This document shows positions 21,249 to 32,200 of a stretch of 64,000 bases of DNA, piece by piece. Each line of letters opens with the position of its first letter. Position 1 is the stretch's first letter. This DNA is from Daedaleopsis sinensis. Lineage: Eukaryota > Basidiomycota > Agaricomycetes > Polyporales > Polyporaceae. The DNA lies in NCBI GenBank assembly GCA_033807695.1, contig CM066307.1, positions 3,720,001 through 3,784,000 of the forward strand, written 5' to 3'. A model generated the notes under the pieces. The model had not been told where the DNA came from and made no database searches. It was given only the letters and a program-made list of their open reading frames with translations. A program made the position numbers and the translations under genes.

Positions 21249-22169
21249 GGTGGCTTGAGAAGATGAACATGTACGCTGTACTGGCAGGGATCATTTCAAG
21301 TTGGTGCGATGACTCCGACCTACCCTAAAGACATTCGCAGGCTAGCGGCTAATCGGACGCCCGTCCACTGGCAAGTCTTTGGTCGCTGTCATTCTATACC
21401 ATCCGGGACTGACCAGACGCGCCAACTCGACTGCAGCTGTCACCGCAGCTCGAGCTCCAGAATATCCATCTCGGGGATCTGGCTGCGTGTCTTGGCATGA
21501 ATATGACACTACTGATCCTGCAGACACACGGCGCGAGAGTAGCGAGTCGCCGCATCCGCTGCCAGAGTGCGAGATCTCATCAGTAAGTGCATTCTCTTCC
21601 TGCAAGATACATCGACAGCAGCATCGATCTCACCGATCATCGTCAGGTTCGCGCTCAAGTCTCGACATGGAGAAGATCTCGCCGTCCGGTCTCTCCACTG
21701 GACATCGCAGATCTCCTCGTCATCCCTTCGGTTCCGAGCTCGCCCCGTCTTAGACAGACGGAAGCTGAGGCCGAGACACACAGAAGGGGCAGGCATTACA
21801 TCCCTCGGTCTTGGTTGCGGTCTCGGTCTCGATCCAGTTCCTACCCATACGATTACATTCGACGTGAGCGAGGTTATCAACGCCGCACCGCCTCCGTGTC
21901 TCCAGCGCGCTCTCCGGCCGTAGGGCACACACAATCCCAGTCTCCAGCCTGTTGGGAGCTCACTTGTATGCATCTACTGCCACCTGGACACTCATAAACG
22001 AATATATGCTGCTGACGATGCCGACCGCTTTCGAAGGGGGGTTCTCCGCAGCACTCTCCACTGCAAGAGTCAAGACCATCGCGGATGTCAATGGAAGCCG
22101 GCCACAGAACATCGGCTCATCGCGCGGAGGTGCCACCGGTGATGAGCGAGCATAACCAAGTCCCGAACC
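21249..22169. other. region with a possible Arg/Ser-rich exon (plus strand, ~21620-22000)
   Basis: A plus-strand frame at 21587-21997 contains RSWLRSRSRSSSYPYDYI and further Arg/Ser/Pro-rich sequence. It is preceded by a plausible intron (donor GTAAGT at ~21581, acceptor ACAG at ~21619). It could be the end of an RS-rich host gene or a relic. No start or domain was found, and the rest of the stretch holds nothing recognisable. Confidence 0.25.
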
Positions 22170-22280
22170 CCTGCGGCAGCCGCATTAACAGCCTCGACCA
22201 CGTCCTGCAGACTCCTCTCGTCCAGGGCGGCCGCATCCAGATCCGCACTCCGCAAGGACTCCGCGATCTCGACGCGGCTC
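22170..22280 (-). pseudogene. gene fragment: C-terminal codons copied from the 27.2-kb gene
   Basis: This block matches 27255-27365 closely (shared GCCTCGACCACGTCCTGCAG and downstream sequence) and in the minus frame still reads VEIAESLRSADLDAAALDE, the end of the protein encoded at 27231-27761. It stops abruptly where similarity to the Pro-rich gene begins, so it is a captured or recombined fragment. Confidence 0.8.
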
Positions 22281-23190
22281 TCCCGCCTCGCTTCTATCCG
22301 CATGTACCGCGCTCGAGGCCGTCTCTGAACAGACGGCGCGGAACGGGGTTCCGTTCATGAGCCGCAGCATCCCTGTCGACTGCCAGCGGCGCGCGGACTG
22401 GGCTTCGCCACCGCGACCATGTTTCTGAAGCTTTACCAGCCGGGGACGCTGTGGGCTCAGTTTTTTGCGCCTACACCTCCCCACTCTGCGTTGTTCGCTC
22501 GTCTTTCTTATTCTCCTGTCCCGCTGTCCCGCGCCGTGCCCAGTGCGAGTGCGGAGCTCCCTTCCTAGTTCATCGCCTCCACATCGTCACCATCTGCCAC
22601 ATCGGATGTGTCGCGTCGAATCTGTCCGCCTCGACGGCTGGCTCGCCAAGTCCGACAATCTGTGCGTGGCACGCGACTTCCCCCAGTGCCTGCAGTTCCC
22701 CGGGTTTGTGCCGTTCTTCACTTCCGAGCCGGCCCTCGCTCCTACCCCGGCCCCAACACTTATATATTCCTCTGCACCCATCCCAGCTAACTTCGTCTCC
22801 GGTCCTGCGTCTGACCCTGCGCTAGTATCGACGCCGTTCGTCGAGCAGGCGTCGGTGTCGCCTCCCGCCGTGCGTCCAGAATGGACACACGACGAGCATG
22901 ACTGTGGCTGTCGCTGTCGCTGTCGATGGTGCCAGGAGTGGGAGTAGGACCGGCGGCGATGGGGATGTTCCTGAACGAAGAGCACGCGCAGTTCGTGCGC
23001 TCACACCTCGTCTCTGGTTTGGTCACGCTCGGCCTCGAGTGTCGCGCCGCGCCTCGCGTATGTCTCCCGAGTGCGTCGCTCACGTCTGCCCACATTGCTT
23101 TTTCTATCCACGTAGCAATCTGCCCCCGAGGCTCGTTTTCGCGCAACACGTCGCTGCCCCCATCCAGCCTCGCCTCTCGCCTTGTTTAAT
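22278..23190 (+). pseudogene. degraded copy of the Pro/Ser-rich gene at 2-1309
   Basis: Blocks match the first gene in order: the GCGCGGAACGGGGT and CAGCGGCGCGCGGACTGGGC segments (22340-22400 versus 215-270), the CAGTGCCTGCAGT segment (22685 versus 765), and the Gly/Met-rich end (22930-23010 versus 1190-1270). The coding frame shifts several times and the first ~150 bp of the visible original are missing, replaced by the fragment at 22170-22280. Only one copy of the STPTPLYAVP...TPFIGPAP module can be recognised, whereas the original has two. Similarity continues beyond the coding part into the flank to about 23.7 kb. Confidence 0.8.
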
Positions 23191-24299
23191 TTCTTCTGCA
23201 TGACGGACATCGGCCACTACCCAAGCACAACACGGAACTTGCCAGCCAGCGACCGCGCACGCGCACAGCACGGGGGTCCGCGGTCCGGCCAGCTCTTCTG
23301 TTGGTGTGGTTTCGTCCTTCGTCTTCGTCGCTGTGGCTCTGGCTCTGTCTCTGGCTTTGTATGCGTCGCTGCGTCATCTGTATCAAATCCTCCCGAGCCG
23401 CGCGGCATATCCCCCAACATTACTTCTCTGCTCCTCTCGCCATCAGACTCTACCTGCGGCGCGATGGTGTGTGTCTGCCGCTGATAGTGCGACGGCCCGT
23501 AGGATTGTACGTGTTTGTCGTGGCGAGTGGACTCCGCCGGGAGGACGCAGAAGTCGGTAGACCAGTCGTGGCCCGCGGTCCACTCATAGCGCCGAACAAC
23601 TGAGGCTTTGCATCGTCAGGTAAGTCCACCAAAATGTTAACGTTCGAACGCTGTTCAAGTTCGAGAAGTGACTGTCGTACAGGGTGCAGCATCCAATCGA
23701 GTGATATGGTTCGGGGCTCATTGCGCGCATGCCGCGTGGCGAAGGCCGCGTCTTCGGCGTAGCTTCGATTCTGCATCTAAGTAGATCCGGACAAGGGTGA
23801 ACCGGTGCAGCCTCGGAGCCTCTCGGATCGGCGTACTTATGTGGATCTGGAGAAGCATAGACGGCGCTGCACTGCGTCCGTGCAAGTCGCGGGTCTGCTG
23901 CATCCCACATCTGACACCACGCTTTCAGAGCGCGTCCAGCTACACATCAAAAGTGGACGAGGTGTAACGGCCGGATTCGCGCGAGCCAGGGAACGCGAGG
24001 GTGGCGTGCAACAGCCTGATTTGGTCAGGCGACGTTCGCGCCTTGCCGACCTACAACGTCGGAGTCGTCTTGGTATCTCAATGCCGAGAGCGCACACATG
24101 TCTTCGAACAACTAGACGACGTTGTCCTGCTAAGTGAGAAGTCCGAAGTCCGAAGTCCAGACGGTTCGGCGATGGGCCGTGCGATCAGCACTCTTAGTAC
24201 TACAGAATCCTTTGGCGAAACAGAGGTCAGCTACCTGTACACTACTGCTAAGGACATGAGCAACATTGATATAGGTTCTCTTAGGGATCTACCGTTGTT
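23191..24299. other. duplicated 3' flank of the Pro-rich gene, then unique sequence
   Basis: 23380-23720 is similar to 1600-2000, the flank of the first gene. After that similarity is too weak to claim. No gene was found; short frames on both strands are not supported by motifs or splice structure. Confidence 0.4.
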
Positions 24300-26767
24300 A
24301 TGGTCGAGACATCTGTGACTTTCGAGGCAGACGATCCCGGTGATGGCGAGATTACGAGTCAGCCAGCGAGAACTCTTCTCGAAGTTCCCTATTATGGCCC
24401 TCCGCCTGCCCCAACTGACTGGAAAGTAGACCAAAAAACCCTCGACGAGAGGTTTGCGCGTGGGCAAAAATACCACGCCCAGAGGCACCTAGAACATATA
24501 CCTGACTGGCAGGAGAGGGTATACTACACATTTTCCATGGTGAGTGCCACCGAGTCTAAGTCTGGATAATCTCCTCATTACTGTTAATTGTACGACATCA
24601 ATCATCAACGACAGTCCATCGGCCATAGAGGGAAATGTGAGCCGCCCCCCAGTCCTCCAGGGCTAGCTGGCGACACCGAGTCAGATCCTACTTTCAGCCT
24701 GATTCCAGACACCGGTGCGTTGCAAGGATCTCTCCGACACGATAACGCCACTCACTGCTCGAGACGCCGGATAGGTTCTAACACAACGTACGCACCTTCC
24801 ATATCACTGTTGTGTCTGTTGATCTAGTTGATTCACGAAGCTGACCGTTTGCACACGATAGCTGGGTCTTCGGCGAAGGGTTTTATGTCATCCCGATGGG
24901 TGAAACTCTTGCGCACATCGACGCGGTGGACAGCGGCTCTAGTCAAGATGGAAGCCCCCCACGGGTCTCTCACAAGAGGACTTCTACAACGCTACGGGAA
25001 GCTCCTGGCGTCACCACGCGGAGCTGGAGAACTGCTGGCGTCTTTACCGCTTTAAAGACCAACCTGACAATCCTGCGTCTCTAGCAGCCGTAGTCGGCTA
25101 TGAGAACGGCAGCACAGCATGTTAGTATGCTTTCATCGCCGTACAGCAAAGTTGCTGGCCGCTAACAATCATCTCTGTGTACAGCATTAGTGATTGGGTC
25201 TGAGGGCGAAAAGGGTTATGGGTTCTACATCAACAAGTACAATGCTGAGACAGAGACTTCTGGCACATACAAGTTCGCAGTTGCTTACTGCGTCGACGAG
25301 CTCTTATACCATAGACCCTACGATGGGCTGCTTGGTCTTGGACTCTCAAGGTACCTGATTATGGACGTACTTACTAGACATCGTTTATTCAGTTTCTTTG
25401 GTTCTAGGTGTCAGTATGCCTTTACTGGAAGCATCGAAGAGGACTCTGCGATCAAGACTATGCCGGTGCGTCCAAGTGTCCCTGCCTCGTCATTCAGAAG
25501 CGAATCACACTGATTCACGTTTATGTAGAGTTTTCTGCATCATCTGATGCAACAAGAAGTCTTGCCCCGGTCTTCGGGAACGCTTGGAGTGCGTCTCAAT
25601 GAACGTGGCTGTTTGTACAGTCTTCAGGCGTCCAGTGGGTCACTATCGCCCAGTGGGTCACCTGCCTTATTTGGCAGTTTTTGGGAGCTAAACGCCCATA
25701 AATCCCCACTTCCGCGCTAATTTGGGGCAGAAACGGGCGTTTAGCCCTCAAAAGTTACCATATCAGGCAGGTGACCCACTGGGCGATGGTGACCCACTGG
25801 ACGCCTGAAGACTGTATGGGATTTATGCGTAAGACCGATAGGAACATGATACCGCTACATATGTTAACCTTCAACCCGAACGCGAACGCGAAGAGTGCGC
25901 GGTCTCTATGCTCACTTGACGCGACTGTCCATGGCTCATCTCCATACAGGCGCAGCTGTATTTCTTTCAACGGGTTTACTCTGCCGAAAGGAGGTAATCA
26001 TCCTCTCAAATGGGTGGGTCCCATCCAGGTCACCGACTATGGCATTCGCAATCGGAAATGGGCGATACGGATGGTCAAGATGTCTTTGACTTCGAGCTCG
26101 ACGCCGCGAGCGGCGAAAACAGAATCAAGGGTGGTCCACGTGCAACGATCGATTTCAGCGACGCACCAATCGATGCAATTCTAGACACGAGTACTCTACA
26201 GCCGCTCCTCTTCATGATCTATGTGACTAACTTAGATCCCGCGCGTTTCAGGTACCAGTGTGTCTTTCGTGCCCAGCGACATTATTCGGTTCATAATAAC
26301 CGAAGTATTCGACACCCCCTATAATAAACAGCGGCAAGAAGAGCTCGGAGACCGAGGAGCAGACCTCTATGACTTGACACCGGATTACAAGATTCTAATC
26401 GACGACGCTAGGTATAACGTCGCCCGCATGGCGGTCGTTGTACGCTTCGACGACCTCAGAGGTGGATCGGTCTCTGTGACCCTTCCTATGGATCCGTTCC
26501 TGTGCGCGAAGGAGCGTGTTTGGCGAGAGCCGCAGGAATGCGGAGGATTATTGTTCGCGCATCCGAACTCGTGGCCTGACAAGCGAACATGCATCCTCGG
26601 TATCGTGAGTCAACCATCTTGGGGCCCTGTCATAGTGTCACTGACAGTGTAGTCAGAACTTCCTGGAAGCCAGCGTCGTCTCGCTTGTAAATCCAAGCAT
26701 CGAAGGACGTCTCCCCGAGGTATATATTGCACCTCGGTGGAGGGACGAGAAGGAGCCAATCCTCTGA
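24300..26767 (+). pseudogene. second aspartic-protease-like gene, broken by a MITE and two frameshifts
   Basis: Reconstructed exons: 24300-24539, 24615-24714, 24775-24787, 24862-25120, 25185-25350, 25408-25465, 25529-25828 (interrupted by the MITE), 25950-26190, 26252-26604, 26657-26767. First active-site motif: SLIPDTGSNTTWVFGEGFY, with a 13-nt microexon in the same place as in the intact paralog. YDGLLGLGLSR and CILGI/NFLEAS match the later strands. The second motif reads ILDTSTSVSFVPSD: the Asp is kept but Gly is Ser, because the exon end carries an altered splice donor. A 1-nt frame change is needed within exon 24862-25120 and another near 26075. The N-terminal exon (MVETSVTFEADDPGD) is shorter than in the paralog. 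No signal peptide is evident. Sequencing error could explain one of the shifts but not the MITE. Confidence 0.8.
25618..25814. mobile_element. 197-bp foldback MITE, TA target site
   Basis: Terminal inverted repeats of about 49 bp (25618-25666 and 25766-25814) differ at one position, and the interior is also partly self-complementary, so the whole element can fold into one hairpin. It begins CAGTCTTCAGG and ends with the reverse complement, flanked by TA on both sides (25616-25617 and 25815-25816), as in Tc1/mariner-type MITEs. It sits inside an exon of the protease paralog; removing it with one TA restores an open exon that ends at a GTAAG donor at 25829. The near-identical arms suggest a recent insertion. 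Confidence 0.9.
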
Positions 26768-27230
26768 AATAACTGAGTGATGCTGTAACATGTAGAAATT
26801 GATCATTGACGATCTCGGTTTCTTCACTGGACGTAGCTCCTCGAAAATCCGCACGATCGTAGTGGAGCGTTTTCAGCCTGCCAGCAAGGGGACCGTGAGT
26901 GGCAAGTGAGATGGTACAGCCACTCAAAGACACTCGCGACAGGGTGTTGTGAGACATGTAATTTCTGCGTAGAGGTTCCGGCCGTGGATTCGCTCAGATT
27001 TAGGTCGAGGTTATGAACTTCGACGGCCTGAGTAGTCGCAACCCAAAGCGCGGTAGGGGCTGCTCTGAAGTTAGCGAGCGGTGGAGGCGTACCCTCAGTC
27101 TGATCACCGATTCCCGACATACGACACAGTTCACGATGCTTAACACAACGTCAAATATGGAGGCGTGGACAAGAAGTGGCCGCGTACCACAATGCTGCAA
27201 CGATGCTAAGTACTCAGCCAGTGAACCTCC
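26768..27230. other. intergenic
   Basis: Nothing recognisable between the protease pseudogene and the end of the convergent gene at 27231. Short minus-strand frames lack support. Confidence 0.4.
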
Positions 27231-27761
27231 TCAGCGAGAGCTAGCAACATGCGCAGCCTCTGCGGCAGCCGCAATAACTGCCTCGACCACGTCCTGCAGA
27301 CTCCTCTCGTCCAAGGAGGTCGCATCCAGATCGACACTCCGCAAGCACTCCGCGATCTCGACGCGCTGGCGCTCGACATCCGAGTTTGACGGCTCCTCGC
27401 GCTTCCGGTCGATCTCCCGCTGACACAGCTTGTCGAGCTCCCGCTCCCTCGCGTACGCCTCCTGGTACTCCAGCGGTACCCGACTCGCCGCATCACCGAC
27501 GTGCGGGTGCGACGCTCGGCCGAAGAGCCTGTCGGTCCGCCGCCGCCGGACCTCCGCGTCGATGGTGTCCCGCTGGGCGCGGAGGTACGCGATTGGCGAC
27601 CCGCCGTACCTCGCTGCGAACTCGGGGATCCTGCGCGTGCTCCCGCGCCGTGAGCGGAGGGTGCCGGCCTCGATCGTCCACTCGGGCCTGCCGGCGACCG
27701 ACGCGGAAGTGGCAAGGATGGCCGGGGGGAGGATTGGCTCCTGTCGCTTAGACTTGGACAT
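27231..27761 (-). CDS. uncharacterised protein, 176 residues
   Basis: Single exon. I chose the ATG at 27761 (MSKSKRQEPILPPA); the frame is open further upstream only through a non-ATG start. The protein is charged and probably helical: PEFAARYGGSPIAYLRAQRD, then ASRVPLEYQEAYARERELDK, and a C-terminal LDERSLQDVVEAVIAAA helix. No known domain is recognised. That the C-terminal frame is preserved in the fragment at 22170-22280 supports the coding call. It is on the same strand as, and 228 bp downstream of, the gene at 27989-28632. Confidence 0.65.
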   Translation of the reverse strand: MSKSKRQEPILPPAILATSASVAGRPEWTIEAGTLRSRRGSTRRIPEFAARYGGSPIAYLRAQRDTIDAEVRRRRTDRLFGRASHPHVGDAASRVPLEYQEAYARERELDKLCQREIDRKREEPSNSDVERQRVEIAECLRSVDLDATSLDERSLQDVVEAVIAAAAEAAHVASSR

Positions 27762-27988
27762 CGCGCTGCGTGATAGACCGTGACGTGAGTAGGGACGGGG
27801 AGGAGTGAGGGAGTTGTGAAGAGGATGACGCACTGCATCGCGCGGAGGTACGACATGCGCCGCTCGCGGAGGGTCTCGGGACCTTTCGCCGTCAATGGAC
27901 GGTGGCGTGCGTAGGGTCCACGACTGGCTTCCGCAGCACCGGGAATCGTCCCGCACTTGCCAGACAGAGCGTCTGCTGTGATCTGGAA

Positions 27989-28632
27989 TCAGACTATGGG
28001 ATATCCGGGTAAATGTCGCGACTTACAATGTGCGGAAGAGGTCGCGACGTCATCCGAATACCCGTCGTCTTCCACGACATCCACGGGTATGGGAGATGTA
28101 GTGCTACCTGAGCGAGCAAACAGGGACAGTGAGTTGAAGTTCGAGAGTGCAAGACGATGTTTCTGACGCAGCGCCGAGATCTCGAGTGGTATATCATCGA
28201 ACCTGATAACGATCTCTGTGATGTCCTCCTCGGGAACTAAACCCTCTGTCATGAGATGCGATGTTTAGGCAGAGCATGATGCAAGGTTTGGGGACGCACT
28301 CACCAGACACAAGGACGTCGCCTCTTCCTTCGAGAACCTGGACCGACAGCAGCTCTTTGTAGCTAGGGTCGTCTTCTAGGCGCGTTAACTCCTCAGCTGA
28401 CCACTTAAGAGTAAGATCAGGACGATCGCTCAGCAGGTGAGAACATGCCAAGGCTTATACTGACGAGACTCGAAGGCCGAACATTCTCTTCGTAACTTGT
28501 TCGCGAAGACGTCGGCGAGGCAGAAGATGGAGGTTTGCGACGCGCGCAGTTTCGACCCGAGTTACTAGAGAGCGATGAAGTGAGTGGTTGAGGAGTTGAG
28601 GCTGATTGGGGTGTCTGGTTAGAGGTAGCCAT
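27989..28632 (-). CDS. uncharacterised acidic protein, 3 exons, 174 residues
   Basis: Minus-strand exons 28632-28465, 28403-28304 and 28245-27989; the sum is 525 nt with a closed frame. The first donor is GTCAGT rather than GTRAGT, the second GTGAGT. The protein starts with a Ser/Thr/Pro-rich segment (MATSNQTPQSASTPQ), continues with WSAEELTRLEDDPSYKELL, then EGLVPEEDITEIVIRFDD, and ends in an acidic stretch (VDVVEDDGYSDDV). No domain recognised. The model depends on the unusual first donor. Confidence 0.5.
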
Positions 28633-29234
28633 TCTCGGTCGTTGGATAGTCGGGTGTATGATGTACGCTGATGAGGGCCCTGAGCTTGGGAGGGATTCAA
28701 AAGATGGACAACTGAGGAAGAGGTCAGCGCCTGGGCAAGTTCGTGGCTCAAAAGAAGTCGTTGTCCCCGCGATACTCGGTCACGTGACCAAGTATAGGGT
28801 GCAGCGTCACATCCCTTTGAAAACTCGGAAGGGCGATAGCACATCAATGGGTATGGGGGAGACGTCGCTTTGACTCGATTGACGTGCACGTACCGACGAG
28901 ACCACTGCCCTCGCACAACAATTGCAGTGAATAGCCAATTCGTATTTCGCCAATTTGCCAACAAACGATACCCCAGCGCTGCGTCGAACTAAGGACTAAA
29001 AAAACCACATATAAAGATGGACTCACGCCCTCGTTGTGCCGACTATGAACCATGTTACTCGGGATCTTGGCTGCCAGCCTGATGCCGCGAGATCTTCTGC
29101 CGACATTCAAGTCGTGATCGCACGACACTCTTGAGACTTGTGAACTTTGAGATGATTCATAGTATCGCCAATAGCCGGTCCAGCAAACAGAGCAGCGGGT
29201 GAGGAAGGAGGAGAATGACTTAGACACTCAGAAA
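28633..29234. other. intergenic, upstream of the inverted-repeat arm
   Basis: Contains the 5' flank of the 27989-28632 gene. A minus-strand frame (28455-28964) overlaps that gene's first exon in another phase and is not supported. Nothing else seen. Confidence 0.35.
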
Positions 29235-32200
29235 TTCGAGAGGGAGGAGAATGGACGTCGGGAACAACCTAAACAGGTTGTATAAGCGCCCATGACTCTG
29301 GCCAATGTGCCGGCGGTCAGTGTCGCGACTTGGGTCTCCCCAGGTCTCCTCGCATCTTTGTCTCGCACATCCTCGATATATGGTCTTTCTCTCTAATTTT
29401 CTGGTCTGTTTAGCCTCCTGGATCTCTACCACATCCGGCATTCTAGTCGATAACGCACTCTATGATCAAGAGGCGGAGGGCATCGTCTTCAGATCACCTC
29501 CAAACCTACAGGATCTAGCCCAAACTCCGTCTTTCTGGCCAACAGAGTTGAGGGTAGCTACGTCTCACTCTTTCAGTTAGCGACAGAGACGCAGAAATAT
29601 ATCATTCGTGATTCACTGGGAACAACCCCCTCGCGCCCCTATTCCGAGCGAAGAGACACGACACCTACTAGTGAGTCCTTCTTTCTGCCATGTTGAGTCA
29701 TGATGGAGGAAGAAATGTACGACGTCTGCTGCAAAACAACTATGTCCTACATTCGTGACTTTCCCATCATTATGATTTTGCGAAATGTTCTTTTCGCAAA
29801 ACAGCATGTCCTGCGTACTGCGCAAGGATGCTACCACACGTTATGCTGGCACAAGTTTCCACTGTGATTCATTCTACAGTCCATACTGACTTACTTTTCA
29901 GGCCGCCGTCAACCATCCATATAGATTGAGTAGGTCATGCACCAGACAAACCCATTCCCACCATCGTCGCGGTCGCGAAGGCACAACATGCGATGTATCT
30001 GAACGAGCCCTTCTCCTCCGACAATATACGGATCAGTGACCAACAGGAGTATCAACGTGCGATGGACTCGATATATTCAACGTCTTCCCGCGCCCGAACG
30101 CCGCCGCGGGTGCAGTCTAGAGCGAGAGCGGGAATATTCCTGGCTATCCGTTACGCGACGACACTCTCACTTTCCTGGCGGACACACTCTCACTTCCTTC
30201 CGATAACCTTGCCGCACTCCTTGCGCCTACCAGCGTGTTTTGTGGCATCATCGACGGGCTCTGTTGGGTCTCAAGCGGCCTATGCGTCCGTCAGAGTGTT
30301 CCATTGCACCAAACCCAGCCACTCGAAGCACTGTCAGCCGGGGGAGTCGAGCCGCCAGCGACGTACACCTGTCCAAATCATTTCTCGCCGCCGCCGTGCG
30401 CTACGATCATGCTTTACGGTCATGTTGTGCGGTGGTGATATCTACACGGCGGATGAGGCTACCCAGCTCGTGGGGTGTACAACTCTCCATGACGTCACAG
30501 GAATAGTGGCCAGGTATGTACGCCTGTATCTCGTGGCCATGGATCATTCTCAGTTCATATTTCCTTCAGATGCCCAGTGTGAGCGCTCATTTTGCGGCGG
30601 GATGGGAAAGGAGAGGGGTTATTGGCTTACGACCCCACGCAGTGCTCAGTCTGGAGACTCCGACCGAGTTCGGACTCACGAATTGTCAATACAGAAGGTC
30701 GGTCCCTGAACGCTGTCTGGCCTTGCCCATTAATTACGTGCGTGAGATTCAAGGTCTCGACCCCGGCGTCCTCGCCTATCTGCCCTGAGATTTCTGCAGT
30801 CTATGCAGGACGGGAAGTGCTTCCGGGCTTCCCCGACACGACGGACGCACGGCTGGACGAGTCCAAACTATACTCGAACACAAAATCGCCTGCAAGCCTT
30901 GTCCTTCTATCCTGCGCTACGGCTATCCTGCCAGCATCATGCCGACGCACTGTGCCAACCATGCCGACGCACTGTGCCAACCATGCCGACGCACTGTGCC
31001 AACGATCGCGCCGTTTCTGAATCTCTCGTCGGAATAAAGTCGCATGTCCTCCTGTAATCCCTCATTAATCATTCTTCACCCCTTGGTGCTTCTGCACTGC
31101 CCATGCCCAGACGCAGCGCGTAGCAAGCTAGCGATCCACACCCTATCGACCAATGTGTCTGTAACGCGTAGAAAGCGATGGCGTCTGCGACCGGGAGTGG
31201 GCCATGTAAGTCGCCCATCACGTGTCACGCTTGGTCCCGACGTCTCACTATATCTCTCGAAGCGCGATGGTCGAAAGCAACAACGAGCAACGGACTTGTG
31301 TGCGGTGCTAGAGCATCCGCGTCTGGTCCATTTGAACTGTCGACGTCCGTGGTTTCGAAATTCATGAATTGGAGCCTCTATGTTCGCCCCTCACGCTTCG
31401 AGTCTGATGAGTTTTCCCCGCGAGCGGACGGCGGCGATGTTCGCTCAAACGTCGCGGGAGAACTCTGACGGCCGGACGAGATGAGCACCTGTCTATGGCT
31501 CGATGTGGCACTGCGACAGTGTGCAGCTGGGCGTCTCGACCACACATCACCTTCACGACCTGTCAAAGTAGCTTCCCATGCTCTCCTTTTGTGCGCCCCA
31601 AAACGCATCGAGATGACCTGCCTGGAGCAATATCGTGCCCATTTTGGTTAGGGAACGTTTACTCGAAGGTGCTTATTGTTACTGCCTCGTGTCTAGCCAC
31701 TCTATACTTACCCTACCGACAGCTTGGCCGGACAGACCGGAGTCATCTGCGTCGCGTTGCGGCCATTCCTATTCGAGCCGTCGAATGTGCTCAGTACCGG
31801 TCCTCGGAGTCGTGCCGCCTCTGGTCATAACAGCCAGGCTCCCGGCTTGAGTTCGTCGGCGTCTGGCTTCTGGGCGTGGCTGTGGTCACGACGTGCATCA
31901 CGTCGTTCGGGCCGGCAACGGACGTCACAACTTGGCCGTCCACTTCTATGACGACCACATCACCGCCCTACGGACCTGTGCTCTAGAGGGAGAGAGTTCG
32001 TGGAAGGTCGGGTGAGTCGAGACGCGTGGTGGAGGCGGCCTGCAGCATGCATGCGAAATTCTGGTTGACGGCCGTGAAGAGAGCGCGACGGACGCATTGT
32101 TACGACGCCTGCCTGCCTTTGTCTGTCGACTGGGAACAGAAACGAGCAGATAGAACTCGTAAATCGGGAACACGAAACATGGCTGCCACCTGGCGTTGGT

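Noticed and set aside
24788..25120. Alternative exon boundaries to avoid the frameshift in the protease paralog
   Set aside because: No GT-AG pair was found that joins DTGSNTTWVFGEGFY to the later FYNATGSSW frame without losing conserved sequence, so a frameshift is the simplest reading.
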